DNA of 64,000 nucleotides from Bretschneidera sinensis (Eukaryota > Streptophyta > Magnoliopsida > Brassicales > Akaniaceae). A program made the position numbers and the translations under genes. Below, in pieces: positions 1-10,810 of the stretch. The notes under the pieces are model-generated. The model did no database searches and was not told the origin of the DNA. It worked only from the letters and a program-made list of their open reading frames with translations. The stretch covers positions 39,846,620-39,910,619 of the forward strand of contig CM043700.1 in NCBI GenBank assembly GCA_023935145.1. Reading direction: 5' to 3'. Positions within the stretch are counted from its first letter, which is position 1, and each line of letters starts with the position of its first letter.

Positions 1-458
1 GAATGATTCCTCGTTTATAAGTGAATCATCATAAAATCTCATTCTGCTTCAGTTTAAATAATGGTATGATGGCTTTTAAAAAAATGTTGGTGTGATGGAA
101 TATTGGGCATGTATGCATTTTCAAAAATCTTGTAAGACATTTGCATCATAAATAGAACTATAAACATTAGGGAAAATTATATTAACCACCTTGAGTTTTG
201 ATTCGTTTTTCAATTACCTCCCTATTATTTGGGTAATGACATAAACATACATTGTCTTATTTGACTTTCACATTTTTGGACAGAACCCCCCTCCATGGAG
301 TTTTCTGTCGGTCAAATTTCCTTTCTTCAATCTCCTGCTTGCCAAACACATCAACTCTCTTAACTAAGCAAAAATATTCAGTTTGAAACTAAAGACCACA
401 CAAACCAAGCAAACAAGATCAACAAGGCCCAAGTAAATTTCGATTCCACGTCTATAAA
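1..458. repeat. Duplicated non-coding flank (copy 1)
   Basis: This sequence lies directly left of the LTR that starts at 459. It matches 21473-21927, which lies directly left of the LTR of element C, almost base for base with small indels. Because flank and LTR are shared together, the two loci look like copies of one segment rather than two independent insertions. No ORF of note. The part around 165-250 also resembles, in inverse orientation, part of 19060-19250. Confidence 0.75.
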
Positions 459-522
459 TGTAATACCTGTATTCGTAAAGTAAAAGTAAAAAATTAATTT
501 AATAAATATGACATGTAGTTAA

Positions 523-559
<37 letters not shown>

Positions 560-2632
560 AAAGAACTATTATTTTATAAAACAATTCTTAAAAAAAAAAA
601 GGATGTGTGGATAGCATGTAAGGAAAAAGGAAAAAAACACAAGGTCCAGTGTGGAGAAGGAAAAGGAAGAAAAAGAAAAAAGAAAAGAAAAAAAAGGCAT
701 ACAACACCTGGTAGTCCAGGTGTTGCTCAAAGGACACTAATCTTTATTTTAGGAAATGGTGGACATTGAGCACCATTTGGAGAAACAGTGCAACGGTGCC
801 ACCGTTAATAAATCGTATAAAATTTTACTTTATTGAATTGTTTTATTTGTTTTACCAAATCCTATTTGGTTTTTTTCAAATTCAAATACGGACTAATCTA
901 TTTCTTTAAACACTTGGGGACTGAAAATAATACTGAAAGAGTAAAATTTTAAACGGATTTACAGAATAATTTTATAAAGAGTCATGCGAAGCTCTAAGAA
1001 AAACAGAAGGTAATAATAACGTGGGTTTTATTTTTGAATTTTAACATACATAAAATTTCCCAAAATTCAAGGTGGGAATTTTCAAATGGTGTAAATTATG
1101 GAAGAATTGAAGAATAAATTAGAAATTTTAATATAAATATTTTGTCAAATGTTAACGATCAGCAACCGGGGGAAATTGCAAAAAAAATGAAGAAAGGCAA
1201 AGAGGTGATCCACGAGTAGCTTTAAGTGCTACGTGGTGAGTTAAATTTACTTTAAGTAATCAAGATAAATATGACATATATAGTGATAATATTTGAATAA
1301 ATTATTGACTTATGATTTGGTGATAGATAAAAATTGGTTGATAGCTATGATTGGAATAATTGATGTGTAAAGAAATTTTTTTATGAAAAATAATATTATT
1401 GGAATAATGAGTCGATTTAATAATAAAGGTGATAAGTGAAATTCTGGACGAGCTATGGATGATGATTTGATGTGATATACGAGGAGAAGAAATTAGTGAA
1501 ATTAATCAAATAGTAATTTGAGAAGAATCGGGATAACAAATTTGAATGTCTGAATACATGCGTGTTTTTATATTATTATACATATGCGTATTCCATACCA
1601 TTGTTTATATGCATATACATGAAATAAAAGAACCAGGAGGACCGCCGGTCTAAATGAAAACAATGATAGCCGGTATATGCTGGAAATATATAAAAACCAT
1701 GACAGCCAGTATATGCTGGAAATAAATGAAAACCGTGACAGTTAGTATATGCTGGAAATAAATGAAAACCGTGACAGTTAGTATATGCTGGAAATAAAAA
1801 AACAAGGAGGGCAACTGGTCTAAATAAAATAAAAGAACCGGGAAGGCAGCCAGTCTAAGATAAAACATGTCGACATGTGGGAAGACTTTTCTAATAATAA
1901 TAACATTTAAATTCACACATTGCATTTGTTTTAAATATTGATTGTTATTACTTAAGATGCTAAAGTGTTATTCATGATTATAAATTTATTGATAGATGAA
2001 TGAGTCTCACAGAGAAACATTTATACTAAGAAGAAATATGGAAATATTAAATTATGAGAATTATCTAGGTGAATGATTATAAGCTGTGAACCTCATAATG
2101 AGGTAATTATGAGATAGAATTGATAGTCTCAAGATGATGATTAATTATATAAGAAGAAGAGTTTTATAAATGATGGGGATTTGATATGAGTAGTGATAAT
2201 AGAATGTTATTATCAAAATATGAGATATAGATGAATGAATATTGAAAGACTAATTATACAAATTGAATACTTCGAGAAAGTCTAATTCAGTGAGCTTGTG
2301 AAGCTCACCCCTCATTGTTAAATAATTTCAGGTAGCAGGCAAGACAAATAGTTTGGTGAGCTGATATTTAGATGAAGTCATAAACTGTAACCCACGTGGT
2401 CCACATCCTCAGACTAATGAAAAAAAAATATTTGTAAATATTCAAGCTTTTTACATTGTATATAATGTTTAAGTCAAGATCTGAATTATGTATCACCCCT
2501 GTTGAGGGTTGAGGATTGATGTAAAAATTACAGTTGGTATTATTTTTATTGTTGCATATAAGTGTCATACTGGGATTTTGAAAATGTGACAACACCGTCT
2601 CGGGGGTGGCCAACCTGGGATAGGTCGTTACA
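459..2632 (+). repeat. 5' LTR of gypsy element B
   Basis: The LTR begins TGTAATACC and ends GTCGTTACA, and is directly followed by a primer-binding site. It is 2174 bp long and aligns along its length with the LTR at 21928-24015. It contains an AT microsatellite near 522-556 and a 36-bp tandem repeat at 1670-1813. No partner right LTR remains. Confidence 0.85.
1670..1813 (+). repeat. 36-bp minisatellite inside the LTR of B
   Basis: Four units start at 1670, 1706, 1742 and 1778. Each contains GTATATGCTGGAAATA and a variant of AACCGTGACAG. The unit length is a multiple of three, which explains the repetitive ORF read on the opposite strand; that ORF is not a gene. The same array occurs in the other LTRs of this family. 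Confidence 0.85.
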
Positions 2633-2636
2633 ATTT

Positions 2637-2648
2637 TGGTATTAGAGC
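2637..2648 (+). other. Primer-binding site of B (tRNA-iMet type)
   Basis: TGGTATTAGAGC lies four bases after the LTR end. It differs by one C-to-T change from TGGTATCAGAGC, the complement of the plant initiator tRNA-Met 3' end. Confidence 0.8.
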
Positions 2649-2734
2649 ATTAGGTTTTATGATTCTGTAGACTGCATAAGAACTTAATGAAGTGGAAAAT
2701 CTAAATAAACTATATTTTAATACATATTCTAAGG

Positions 2735-2803
2735 ATGACACGTGGACGTGCTAGAGCTAGAGGTAGAGTTCTGAATAAGAGGGGATGTTGTAGACCCCCA
2801 ACA
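2735..2803 (+). pseudogene. gag of element B, N-terminal piece
   Basis: An ATG about 100 nt after the LTR opens a frame reading MTRGRARARGR and continuing with Arg/Gly-rich sequence. This is the basic start typical of gag proteins in this gypsy group; the Tekay gag here opens with a similar MPRGPKRGR. The frame is broken after about 24 codons by the Tekay insertion. Its continuation starts at 13373, after the target duplication. Confidence 0.7.
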
Positions 2804-2808
2804 TTTAG
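2804..2808. other. Left target-site duplication of the Tekay element (TTTAG)
   Basis: TTTAG at 2804-2808 is repeated at 13368-13372 on the other side of the element. Five bases is the usual length for LTR-retrotransposon integration. Confidence 0.9.
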
Positions 2809-5696
2809 TGTAATGACCCATCCCGAGCGGGCCCACTCAGGACAATATCAATTACCTTTCGAAATCGAGCACCTGGACACACAAATATATACTACAATAG
2901 AACAACATCTAACATATATTAGTTAAGATCATACAAAGATTACAACTATAAGGTTGTAGCTTTACAAGGTGTCTAAAGAGACACAGCCAATCGGTTACAA
3001 CTTCACACCTAATATACAATATAACACTAAAAAAAAAAAAGGTTGACCGAGGATGCGACGCTCGTGGACCCACCTAAGACTTTATTGAACTTCAAAGCTT
3101 CACCACTTAAAATCCAAAATCACCTGAAAGGTTAGAAATAAGAAGGGGGGGTGAGCTATAAGCTCAGCGAGTTCTTACACTACACAAAGTAATCACTTGT
3201 TAGAAAAAGTTGAGGGCTTATTATTATTTCTTTTTCCTTTCTACTTTGTTTGTTCGTATACATAGTCATTTAGCACTTTGCAAAACAACAATCTTAGTAA
3301 TCATAATACGGTCCTATAAGACCCACAACCAACTTCCAATCGCCATTCCATAGTCCATCAAAATATCACAATTTATCCATACAACCAAACATTTCATATG
3401 CCCCCTTACGGGCCAAATAATTCAAATTCGTGTATGATATGCCAATGCAGCATGATGCAATGAAATGTATCATCTCATGATCAATCATAATCCATTGGGG
3501 ACGTCTCCCCATGTACCGGTACGTTTCACAAACAAAAATTTTCAGAACCCCCCTTGATCCGGGCCGGGTCCAATCATCCAAATATATTCGGTACCCTTTT
3601 TCACCCCTTGTGGGTAGGGACCTATCGTCCTCACACATCACTCCCCCCTCAATAACATACCGTAAATTTCAATGCATGATATGAAATGAAATAAAGTGAT
3701 GAACATAATCAAATTCTCAACAATCCATACAATCACACAACATTCAGCACAAAGGTTTTGAAATCACTATCTCATCATTAATATATAATTTACTTATCTT
3801 AACACATAGTTATAAATATAATTATTATATCTAAATAGCGAATTACAACTCTTATGCAACCTTATTGTTTTGGTTTCCCCACTAACATTCATGCTTACCA
3901 AGAGTAGGGTAATACTCACCTTAAGCCAAACACTAGTCGTGGATCACTTCTTTACCTTTTCTACGATCATCCACCACACCTATTGAAATGTCATTATAAC
4001 AATTAAGACAAACTACATAAACAAAAAATCAATGAGCATAGTATTAAAAACTTAGATACTTAATAAGAAATCAATCATTCCATTTACTTACACATATAAA
4101 TCAAAGAAAATACTACTAAAGTTCATTCTTCTCCTTAATCACCTATTTTCACTCTTTCCCTTCTTTCCTTCATTCTTTACTCTATACAACTCTCAATTCA
4201 TATAAAATTAAATTCCAAGACACTAACTTAGAGTAATTACCAATAAATCCCAACTTATAAAAATTATTCATTCTAAATATAATTTCCCAATCAAGAAAAA
4301 GTCTCTTACTTAGAGGAATTTCTTTTAATTCCTAAAAGAGTTTCAAATTGACAGCCCATAGTATAATTCTCTAACAATATCCATCTCAACAATCATGTTA
4401 TACAAGAATAAAACTTCACACTTTGTACATATAATCACCCTAAAAATCTTCAAACTTCACACACCCTTATTACTTTCTTCCAAAATTCCATAATACAGAA
4501 ATTTTCAGATTTCTTTCAAATTTTTCCCCAACTTCAAATATTTCAAACTAGACCAATTTAAATTCAAATCACCACAAATAAAGTTTTAGATAAACTTTAG
4601 GAAGTATACTTTAACTTAAAAATAGTTGGGACACAAAACTACCTCAAATTCTTGCTGAAACACAACTCACAAAACTGCCCAGAACACAAATTATTTCCAG
4701 AATATCTGCACAATTCTCCCAACTTTGACAACTCATATATCACTCAATTTAAATCCAAAAGACCTCAAACAAAATCCAAAAATCAACATCAAGAAGTCTA
4801 CTTTAAGTTTGTAGTTGAACACTTTTCGAAATTACCTCAAAATCTGCACGAAAAAGCCAAGGTAACAAAATATTTCAAACTAGACCAATTTAAATTCAAA
4901 TCACCACAAATAAAGTTTTAGATAAACTTTAGGAAGTATACTTTAACTTAAAAATAGTTGGGACACAAAACTACCTCAAATTCTTGCTGAAACACAACTC
5001 ACAAAACTGCCCAGAACACAAATTATTTCCAGAATATCTGCACAATTCTCCCAACTTTGACAACTCATATATCACTCAATTTAAATCCAAAAGACCTCAA
5101 ACAAAATCCAAAAATCAACATCAAGAAGTCTACTTTAAGTTTGTAGTTGAACACTTTTCGAAATTACCTCAAAATCTGCACGAAAAAGCCAAGGTAACAA
5201 AACGGGATGTTCTTCCCCTGCTCGGAGCGTGGGATCCACGCGCCACTGTAGCCCGCTCGTGGAGGCTCACCTCCCCGGCCGGAAGATAGCTGATGGTGGC
5301 AGAAGAGGGTTCCCAAAGTTTGAGGGTAAAAGGTTCTTGGATGGTTGGGTTAAGGTTAGGTTAAAGTTTGGAAGAAAAAATGAGTTTTTGAGAAAGAAAA
5401 AAAAAAATCTGGTGCTTTCCTTTCTTTCCTCTCTCTTTCTGCCGAGCTCTCAAATTGCTAAATGAGAGATTTGCTGATTTAGGTTAAATTTTAGCTTATA
5501 TACTCCCTCAATGACTTGGCTTTTTACCACTCTACCCTTCCCTTTATTCTTTTATTAATTGACATGCCATTTCCTTTAATTTTTCTTCTAGTATTTAAAC
5601 AACCTCAAAGTTTTAGTTTCTTACTAAGAGATCCCTAAAAAAAATTAAATTATAAAACAAGATTATAAAAACTTGAAAGAAATATCGGGTTCTACA
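2809..5696 (-). repeat. 3' LTR of the Tekay element, with internal tandem duplication
   Basis: The LTR is 2888 bp, bounded by TGTAATGACC and TTCTACA on the plus strand. It is 331 bp longer than its partner because of a direct duplication at 4536-5199. The rest is nearly identical to 10811-13367. A GC-rich stretch near 5203-5290 stands out from the AT-rich surroundings. A 91-codon open frame at 3366-3641 is present in both LTRs, but nothing suggests it is expressed. Confidence 0.92.
4536..5199. repeat. 332-bp tandem duplication private to one Tekay LTR
   Basis: Copy 1 spans 4536-4867 and copy 2 spans 4868-5199, with no differences seen by eye. The other LTR (12540-12870 region) has a single copy. 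AAA is found at both borders, so slippage or short-homology repair is a plausible origin. It must postdate integration, because both LTRs are made from one template. Confidence 0.9.
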
Positions 5697-5710
5697 ATTC
5701 TCCCCTCCTA
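5697..5710 (-). other. Polypurine tract of the Tekay element
   Basis: On the minus strand the sequence directly before the 3' LTR reads TAGGAGGGGAGAAT. Its position next to the LTR start fits the plus-strand primer. Confidence 0.85.
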
Positions 5711-5739
5711 AAAAAAAATTTCGTCCTTGAAATTTTCGA

Positions 5740-8700
5740 CTAACCTGGATTGACGAACAGATAAGGGTATTGGTTCTTTATTTCCACTTTGTTTTCCCAA
5801 GTAGCTTCTTCGACTCCTCTATTTCTCCAAAGCACTTTAACTAAAGGAATGACTTTGTTGCGAAGAACTTGATCCCTAGAGCCCAAGATTTTTACTGGCA
5901 TCTCCACATATGAAAGGTTGTTTTGAACTTCTATGGATTGGAATGGAATGATGTGCGACTCATCCGGTACATATTTGCGCAAAGCTGACACATGGAAAAC
6001 ATCATGAAGCTGTGAAAGTTCTGGAGGTAAGGCTAATCGATATGCTACAAGTCCAATCCTTTCAATGATTTCATAAGGTCCGATATAACGAGGGCTTAAT
6101 TTTCCTTTTCGGTCAAACCTCAAAACTCCCTTCCAAAGGGAAACTTTAAGATGCACACGATCACCAACTTGGAACTCCAATGGTCTCCTCCTCTTGTCTG
6201 CATAGCTTTTCTGTCTACTTTGAGCCGTCCTTAGGTGTTCTCGTATTTTCTTGATCCTCTTTGTGGTTATCTCTACCAATTCTAGTCCTAAGACACTTCT
6301 TTCCCCCACTTCTTCCCAACTTATCGGAGTCTTACACCTCCTACCATATAATGCTTCAAAAGGTGCCATCCCAATGCTAGTCTGAAAACTATTATTATAT
6401 GCAAACTCCATAAGGGGTAAGTACGCATCCCAACCAACCTAAAAGTTCATAGCACACGCTCGTCGCATATCTTCTAAGATTTGAATTGTTCTTTCTGACT
6501 GACCATCCGTTTGAGGGTGGAAAGTCGTGCTAAAATGTAACTGAGTACCCATAGCTTGCTGAAATCCCTTCCAAAATTGAGACATAAACCGAGCATCACG
6601 ATCCGATACAACACTTAATGGTACACCATGCAGTTTTACTATTTTAGCCACGTACAACTCTGCTAATCTTTCAGGAGACCAAGTTATCTTGATGGGTAGA
6701 AAATGAACAAATTTAGATAATTGATCAACTATAACCCAAATGGCATCAAAACCTCTCTGAGTACGAAAAAGTCCTGTCACAAAATCCATAGTCACCCTCT
6801 CCCATGGCCACTCTGGTATAGGAAGAGGTTGCAGCAACCCTGCCGGATGTCTATGCTCAGTCTTCACCTGTTGGCATACTAAGCATCGAGAAAAGTAGTC
6901 TGCTACGTCTCTCTTTAAACCTGACCACTAGAAATTTTGCTTAAGCCCTCTATACATTTTATTACTCCCCGGGTGCATAGAATAAATAGTGTCGTGAGCT
7001 TCTTTTAGGATCTCCTTCCTTAACTCCACTTCACTTGGCACACAGATTCGATTTCCCATCATCACCATTCCATCCTCTCTCACCACAAAGTCACTCCGCT
7101 TGTTTTCTAAAACCTCCTTCTTAATAGCCATTAACACTGCATCCTTACCTTGAGCATCTAGTAGGCGACCTACTATTGATGATGTTACCACCATGATAGC
7201 TACTAACCCCCCAATGGTGTTGGCCTCAAGCTTCACTTCTAAGCTTCTTAATTCCTCAATTAACCTGGAATCATAAATCTTCAAAGTTGCCAACTTGCTA
7301 CTGGATTTTCGACTTAATGCATCAGCTACCACGTTAGCCTTTCCAGGATGATAACTTATGGTACATTCATAGTCACTGATCAGTTCCATCCATCGCCTTT
7401 GTCTTAAGTTTAACTCCTTCTGGGTAGGCAGATACTTGAGGCTCTTGTGATCCGTAAAGATCTCACATCTTACTCCATAAAGATGATGTCTCCAAATTTT
7501 CAAGGCAAAGACTATCGCTGCCAACTCTAGGTCATGGGTGGGGTAGTTCCTTTCATGGTTCTTCAGTTGGCGTGAAGCATAAGCAACAACCTTCCCATGC
7601 TGCATTAGGACACAACCTAACCCTTGATGTGAAGCATCACTGTAAACTACAAACCCCTCATCACTCGAAGGAAGGATTAACACCGGTGCCATTGTCAGCT
7701 TTTCCTTCAACAATTGAAAACTTTGCTCACACTCTTCTGACCATATAAACTTTTCTCCCTTTCTTGTTAATTTGGTTAAAGGTACTGCAATCAGTGAGAA
7801 ATCTTTGATAAATCTCCGATAATATCCCGCCAATCCCAAAAAGCTCCTAATCTCAGTCACATTTGTAGGTTTCTCCCAGTTTAGAACTGCTTCAACTTTC
7901 TGAGGGTCCACAGCCACTCCTGCTTCTGACACTACATGTCCTAAGAAGGTCACTTCTTTTAACCAAAACTCACATTTGTTAAACTTGGCATAAAGTTTCT
8001 CCTTCCTAAGAGTCTCTAGTACTATCTTCAAATGCCTGGCATGGTCTTCTTCACTCTTCGAATATACCAAAATATCATCAATGAAAACTACCACAAATTT
8101 GTCCAGGAATGGTTTAAATACTCTGTTCATTAAGTCCATGAAAGCTACAGGGGCATTAGTCAATCCGAACGGCACAACCAGAAATTCATAGTGTCCGTAA
8201 CGGGTGCGGAAAGCAGTCTTTAGAACATCTGAATCTTTGATACGTAGTTGATGGTAACCCGATCTCAAGTCTATTTTTGAAAACACTCGAGCTCCTTGTA
8301 ACTGTTCAAACAAATCATCAATTCTTGGTAATGGGTACTTGTTACGAATTGTCATCTTGTTTAGTTGTCTATAATCCACACACAATCTCAAAGTCCCATC
8401 TTTCTTCTTGACAAATAACACTGGAGCCCCCCAAGGTGATACGCTAGGACGAATGAGTTTCTTGTCTAACAACTCTTGAAGTTGGACCTTAAGTTCCTTT
8501 AATTCTGCCGGTGCCATTCGATAAGGGGGTATCGAAATAGGAGTAGAACCAGGTGTGAGATCAATAAGAAAATCAATTTCCCTAACAGGTGGTAAACCGG
8601 GCAACTCTTCAGGAAATACATCTGGAAATTCCCTAACTATAGATATTCCTCCCAATTCCACACCTTCCTCAGAAGAATTGATCACATAGGCTAAATAACA

Positions 8701-10716
8701 TTCACATCCCTTCTTCAACAATCTCCTAGCTGAAAGGGCAGAAATGAGGCATTGTGAAAGTACCTTACGTTCTCCCTGAAAAGAAAATTCTTTTTCCCCC
8801 GGAACTCGAAACATTACCATTTTCCTGAAACAATCTACTGAGGCGTGATACTTAGCTAACCAATCCATACCTAAGATCAAGTCAAAATCCTTCATCTTCA
8901 AGGGCAATAAATCAACCTGAAGTTCTCTATCCCCAATGTTCACAACACAGTCCCGGAACATCCATTGGATTTCTACCTTCTCTCCTATAGGAGTCTCAAC
9001 AATCAAGATCTTATGCAAATGTGTTCTAGGTACATCAACATATATAAGAAAAGAAGTAGAAACAAAAGAATGTGCTGCACCAGGATCAATTAACATTCTA
9101 GCATTTCTACCCGAAAGAGAAATCATACCAGTCACCACGTCGGGTGTGGCCTGAGCATCCTGCTGAGTGATTGCATAAACACGACCTTGCCCTCTCTGAC
9201 CTTGACTAGCATCCCCTCTGCTTGCTGTGACCCCTCGGCTGTGACTACCATTTCTACCACCTCCAGTCCCACTGCCTCGACCCACTTGGCCCCGTCTGGA
9301 GCCTCTAGCTGTACTCATACTACCAGTTGGCTTAAGTCTTGACCAACAGTTTGCTCCCACATGACCACCCTGACCACACACAAAGCATACCACACTTTTC
9401 AACACAGGACAATCCCTTTGAAGATGTTCAGCTGATCCACAATGATGACATAACTTAACATTACAATCTCTAGATAAGTGACCCATCTGACCACACCGAA
9501 AACATCCTTTAGTATTCATTCCTGACATTGTACTACTTCCTCTACCTTGTGCACTTCCTCCTCTGCCTTGATTTCTTAAAGGAAATGATTGTCCTGCAAA
9601 TCTTTGCATTCCTCCCACTGAACTTTGTACTACAGATGCTGCTGGTTCACTCTGAAGACCTTGACTCATCTTCAATAACTTACCTCCCATACTTTGCCCT
9701 TCTTGGAAAACTGATCTACTCTGTTGAAAAGGATGACCACCTCGGAATTCCAACCCATAACTACTTTCCCTAGCACTGTCTGACCTGCTCCTCTTTTGTC
9801 GATCCTGATGTCCTCTCAACTCCATTATATCTTTCTCTACAAGTAGTGCTTTATCCACTAGTCTTGTATAGTTTGAATGATCCAAATATGAAAGGCGAGT
9901 ACGAATTTCATAATTTAAACCATCAAGGAATTTCTTACATTTTCGTCCTTCAGTGCTGACCAAGTCTGGTGCAAATCTAGACAGAGTAATAAATCTTGAA
10001 TCATACTGAGTCACTGACATAGCACCCTGTTTCAGATAGTTAAAGTCCTTCTCCATTTGAGCCTTAACAGATTCTGGGAAATGTTTGTCATAGAATACTT
10101 TCTTAAACTTCTCCCAAGTCAAAGGTTCATCAATGTCCCCTGATAATCTAGGAAGTATATCCTCCCACCAATTCGCTGCCTCTTCTTCTAACTTGAATGA
10201 TGCAAACGCAACTTTTTGTCTGTCCGACACTGGTAGTACCCTAAACAGATGTTCCATCTTTTTAATCCATGCCTCGGCATCTAGAGGGTTTTCAACACTT
10301 CGAAAACTTGGTGGCATCAGCTTGATAAACCTATTAAATACATCCCCTTCCATTTCTTGCCTCAATCCATCCTCCCCTAATGTTTCATCATGTGCTACAG
10401 GAACATCTGCATGCTCATTTGGAAAATCTGGAGCTCGTCTGTTTTGTTCTTCCAATCTACGCTCTAGCTCCCCAATTCTACCCAATGCTTGGGCTAAAGC
10501 TTCCCTTAATTCATCCCTTTCTATAGCAGCATCTCTTACATTCTCACAAGCAGCACCGGTTGCACTACCAACATGTTCAACCTCAGGGACTTCAGGTTCA
10601 ACATTTTGTTCCACCCTATGTAATGGGGGTCGTCCACGCCCCCGAGTTGGAGCACTACCCCTTCCTGGGGCACGCCCTCCTCCCCGAACTCTACCTCTCT
10701 TTGGTCCACGAGGCAT
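5740..10716 (-). pseudogene. Tekay gag-pol polyprotein, one frame with two amber codons
   Basis: The frame opens MPRGPKRGR at 10716 and runs about 1658 codons to a TAG at 5740-5742. Gag has a basic start, a likely coiled coil (about 62-95), a retrotransposon gag domain (about 150-265) and three CCHC knuckles at 405-418, 423-436 and 444-457. The protease active site reads IDPGAAHS (Asp544) with GMDWL at 616-620. RT has FIDD at 878-881; RNase H has Asp1027 in YSDASH. Integrase has the HHCC region, DRDARF and HPQTDGQSER, then a chromodomain-like end. TAG at 6928-6930 replaces one Trp of the usual F-W-W in the integrase zinc region. A second TAG at 6439-6441 falls between the integrase core and the EFAYNN motif. 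There is no frameshift. Confidence 0.92.
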
Positions 10717-10794
10717 CCTCGAATCCTACACAAAAGAACACATTTAGAAACAAAAACACTGGACTTCTACAGTCTACAGAACCTTAAACCTAAA

Positions 10795-10806
10795 GCTCTG
10801 ATACCA
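10795..10806 (-). other. Primer-binding site of the Tekay element (tRNA-iMet type)
   Basis: The minus strand reads TGGTATCAGAGC four bases inside the 5' LTR, a perfect match to the usual plant initiator-Met primer site. Confidence 0.92.
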
Positions 10807-10810
10807 AAAT

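Noticed and set aside
1650..1925. Repetitive ORFs antisense to the LTRs (also 22926-23309 and 23069-23260)
   Set aside because: Produced by the 36-bp minisatellite, whose length is a multiple of three.
3366..3641. 91-codon ORF present in both Tekay LTRs (also 11368-11643)
   Set aside because: Identity of the two copies is explained by the young age of the element. No start context, motif or other support for an LTR-coded protein.
6439..6930. Programmed amber readthrough in Tekay pol
   Set aside because: The stops fall inside integrase, not at the gag-pol border, and one replaces a conserved Trp; ordinary mutation is simpler.
10133..10747. 204-codon plus-strand ORF over the Tekay gag
   Set aside because: It is the reverse strand of a clear gag coding region with CCHC knuckles and a coiled coil; no motif of its own.
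10795..10806. TGGTATCAGAGC matches considered as part of a tRNA gene (also 24020, 33063)
   Set aside because: Only 12-14 bases of the tRNA 3' end are present, each next to an LTR; these are primer-binding sites.
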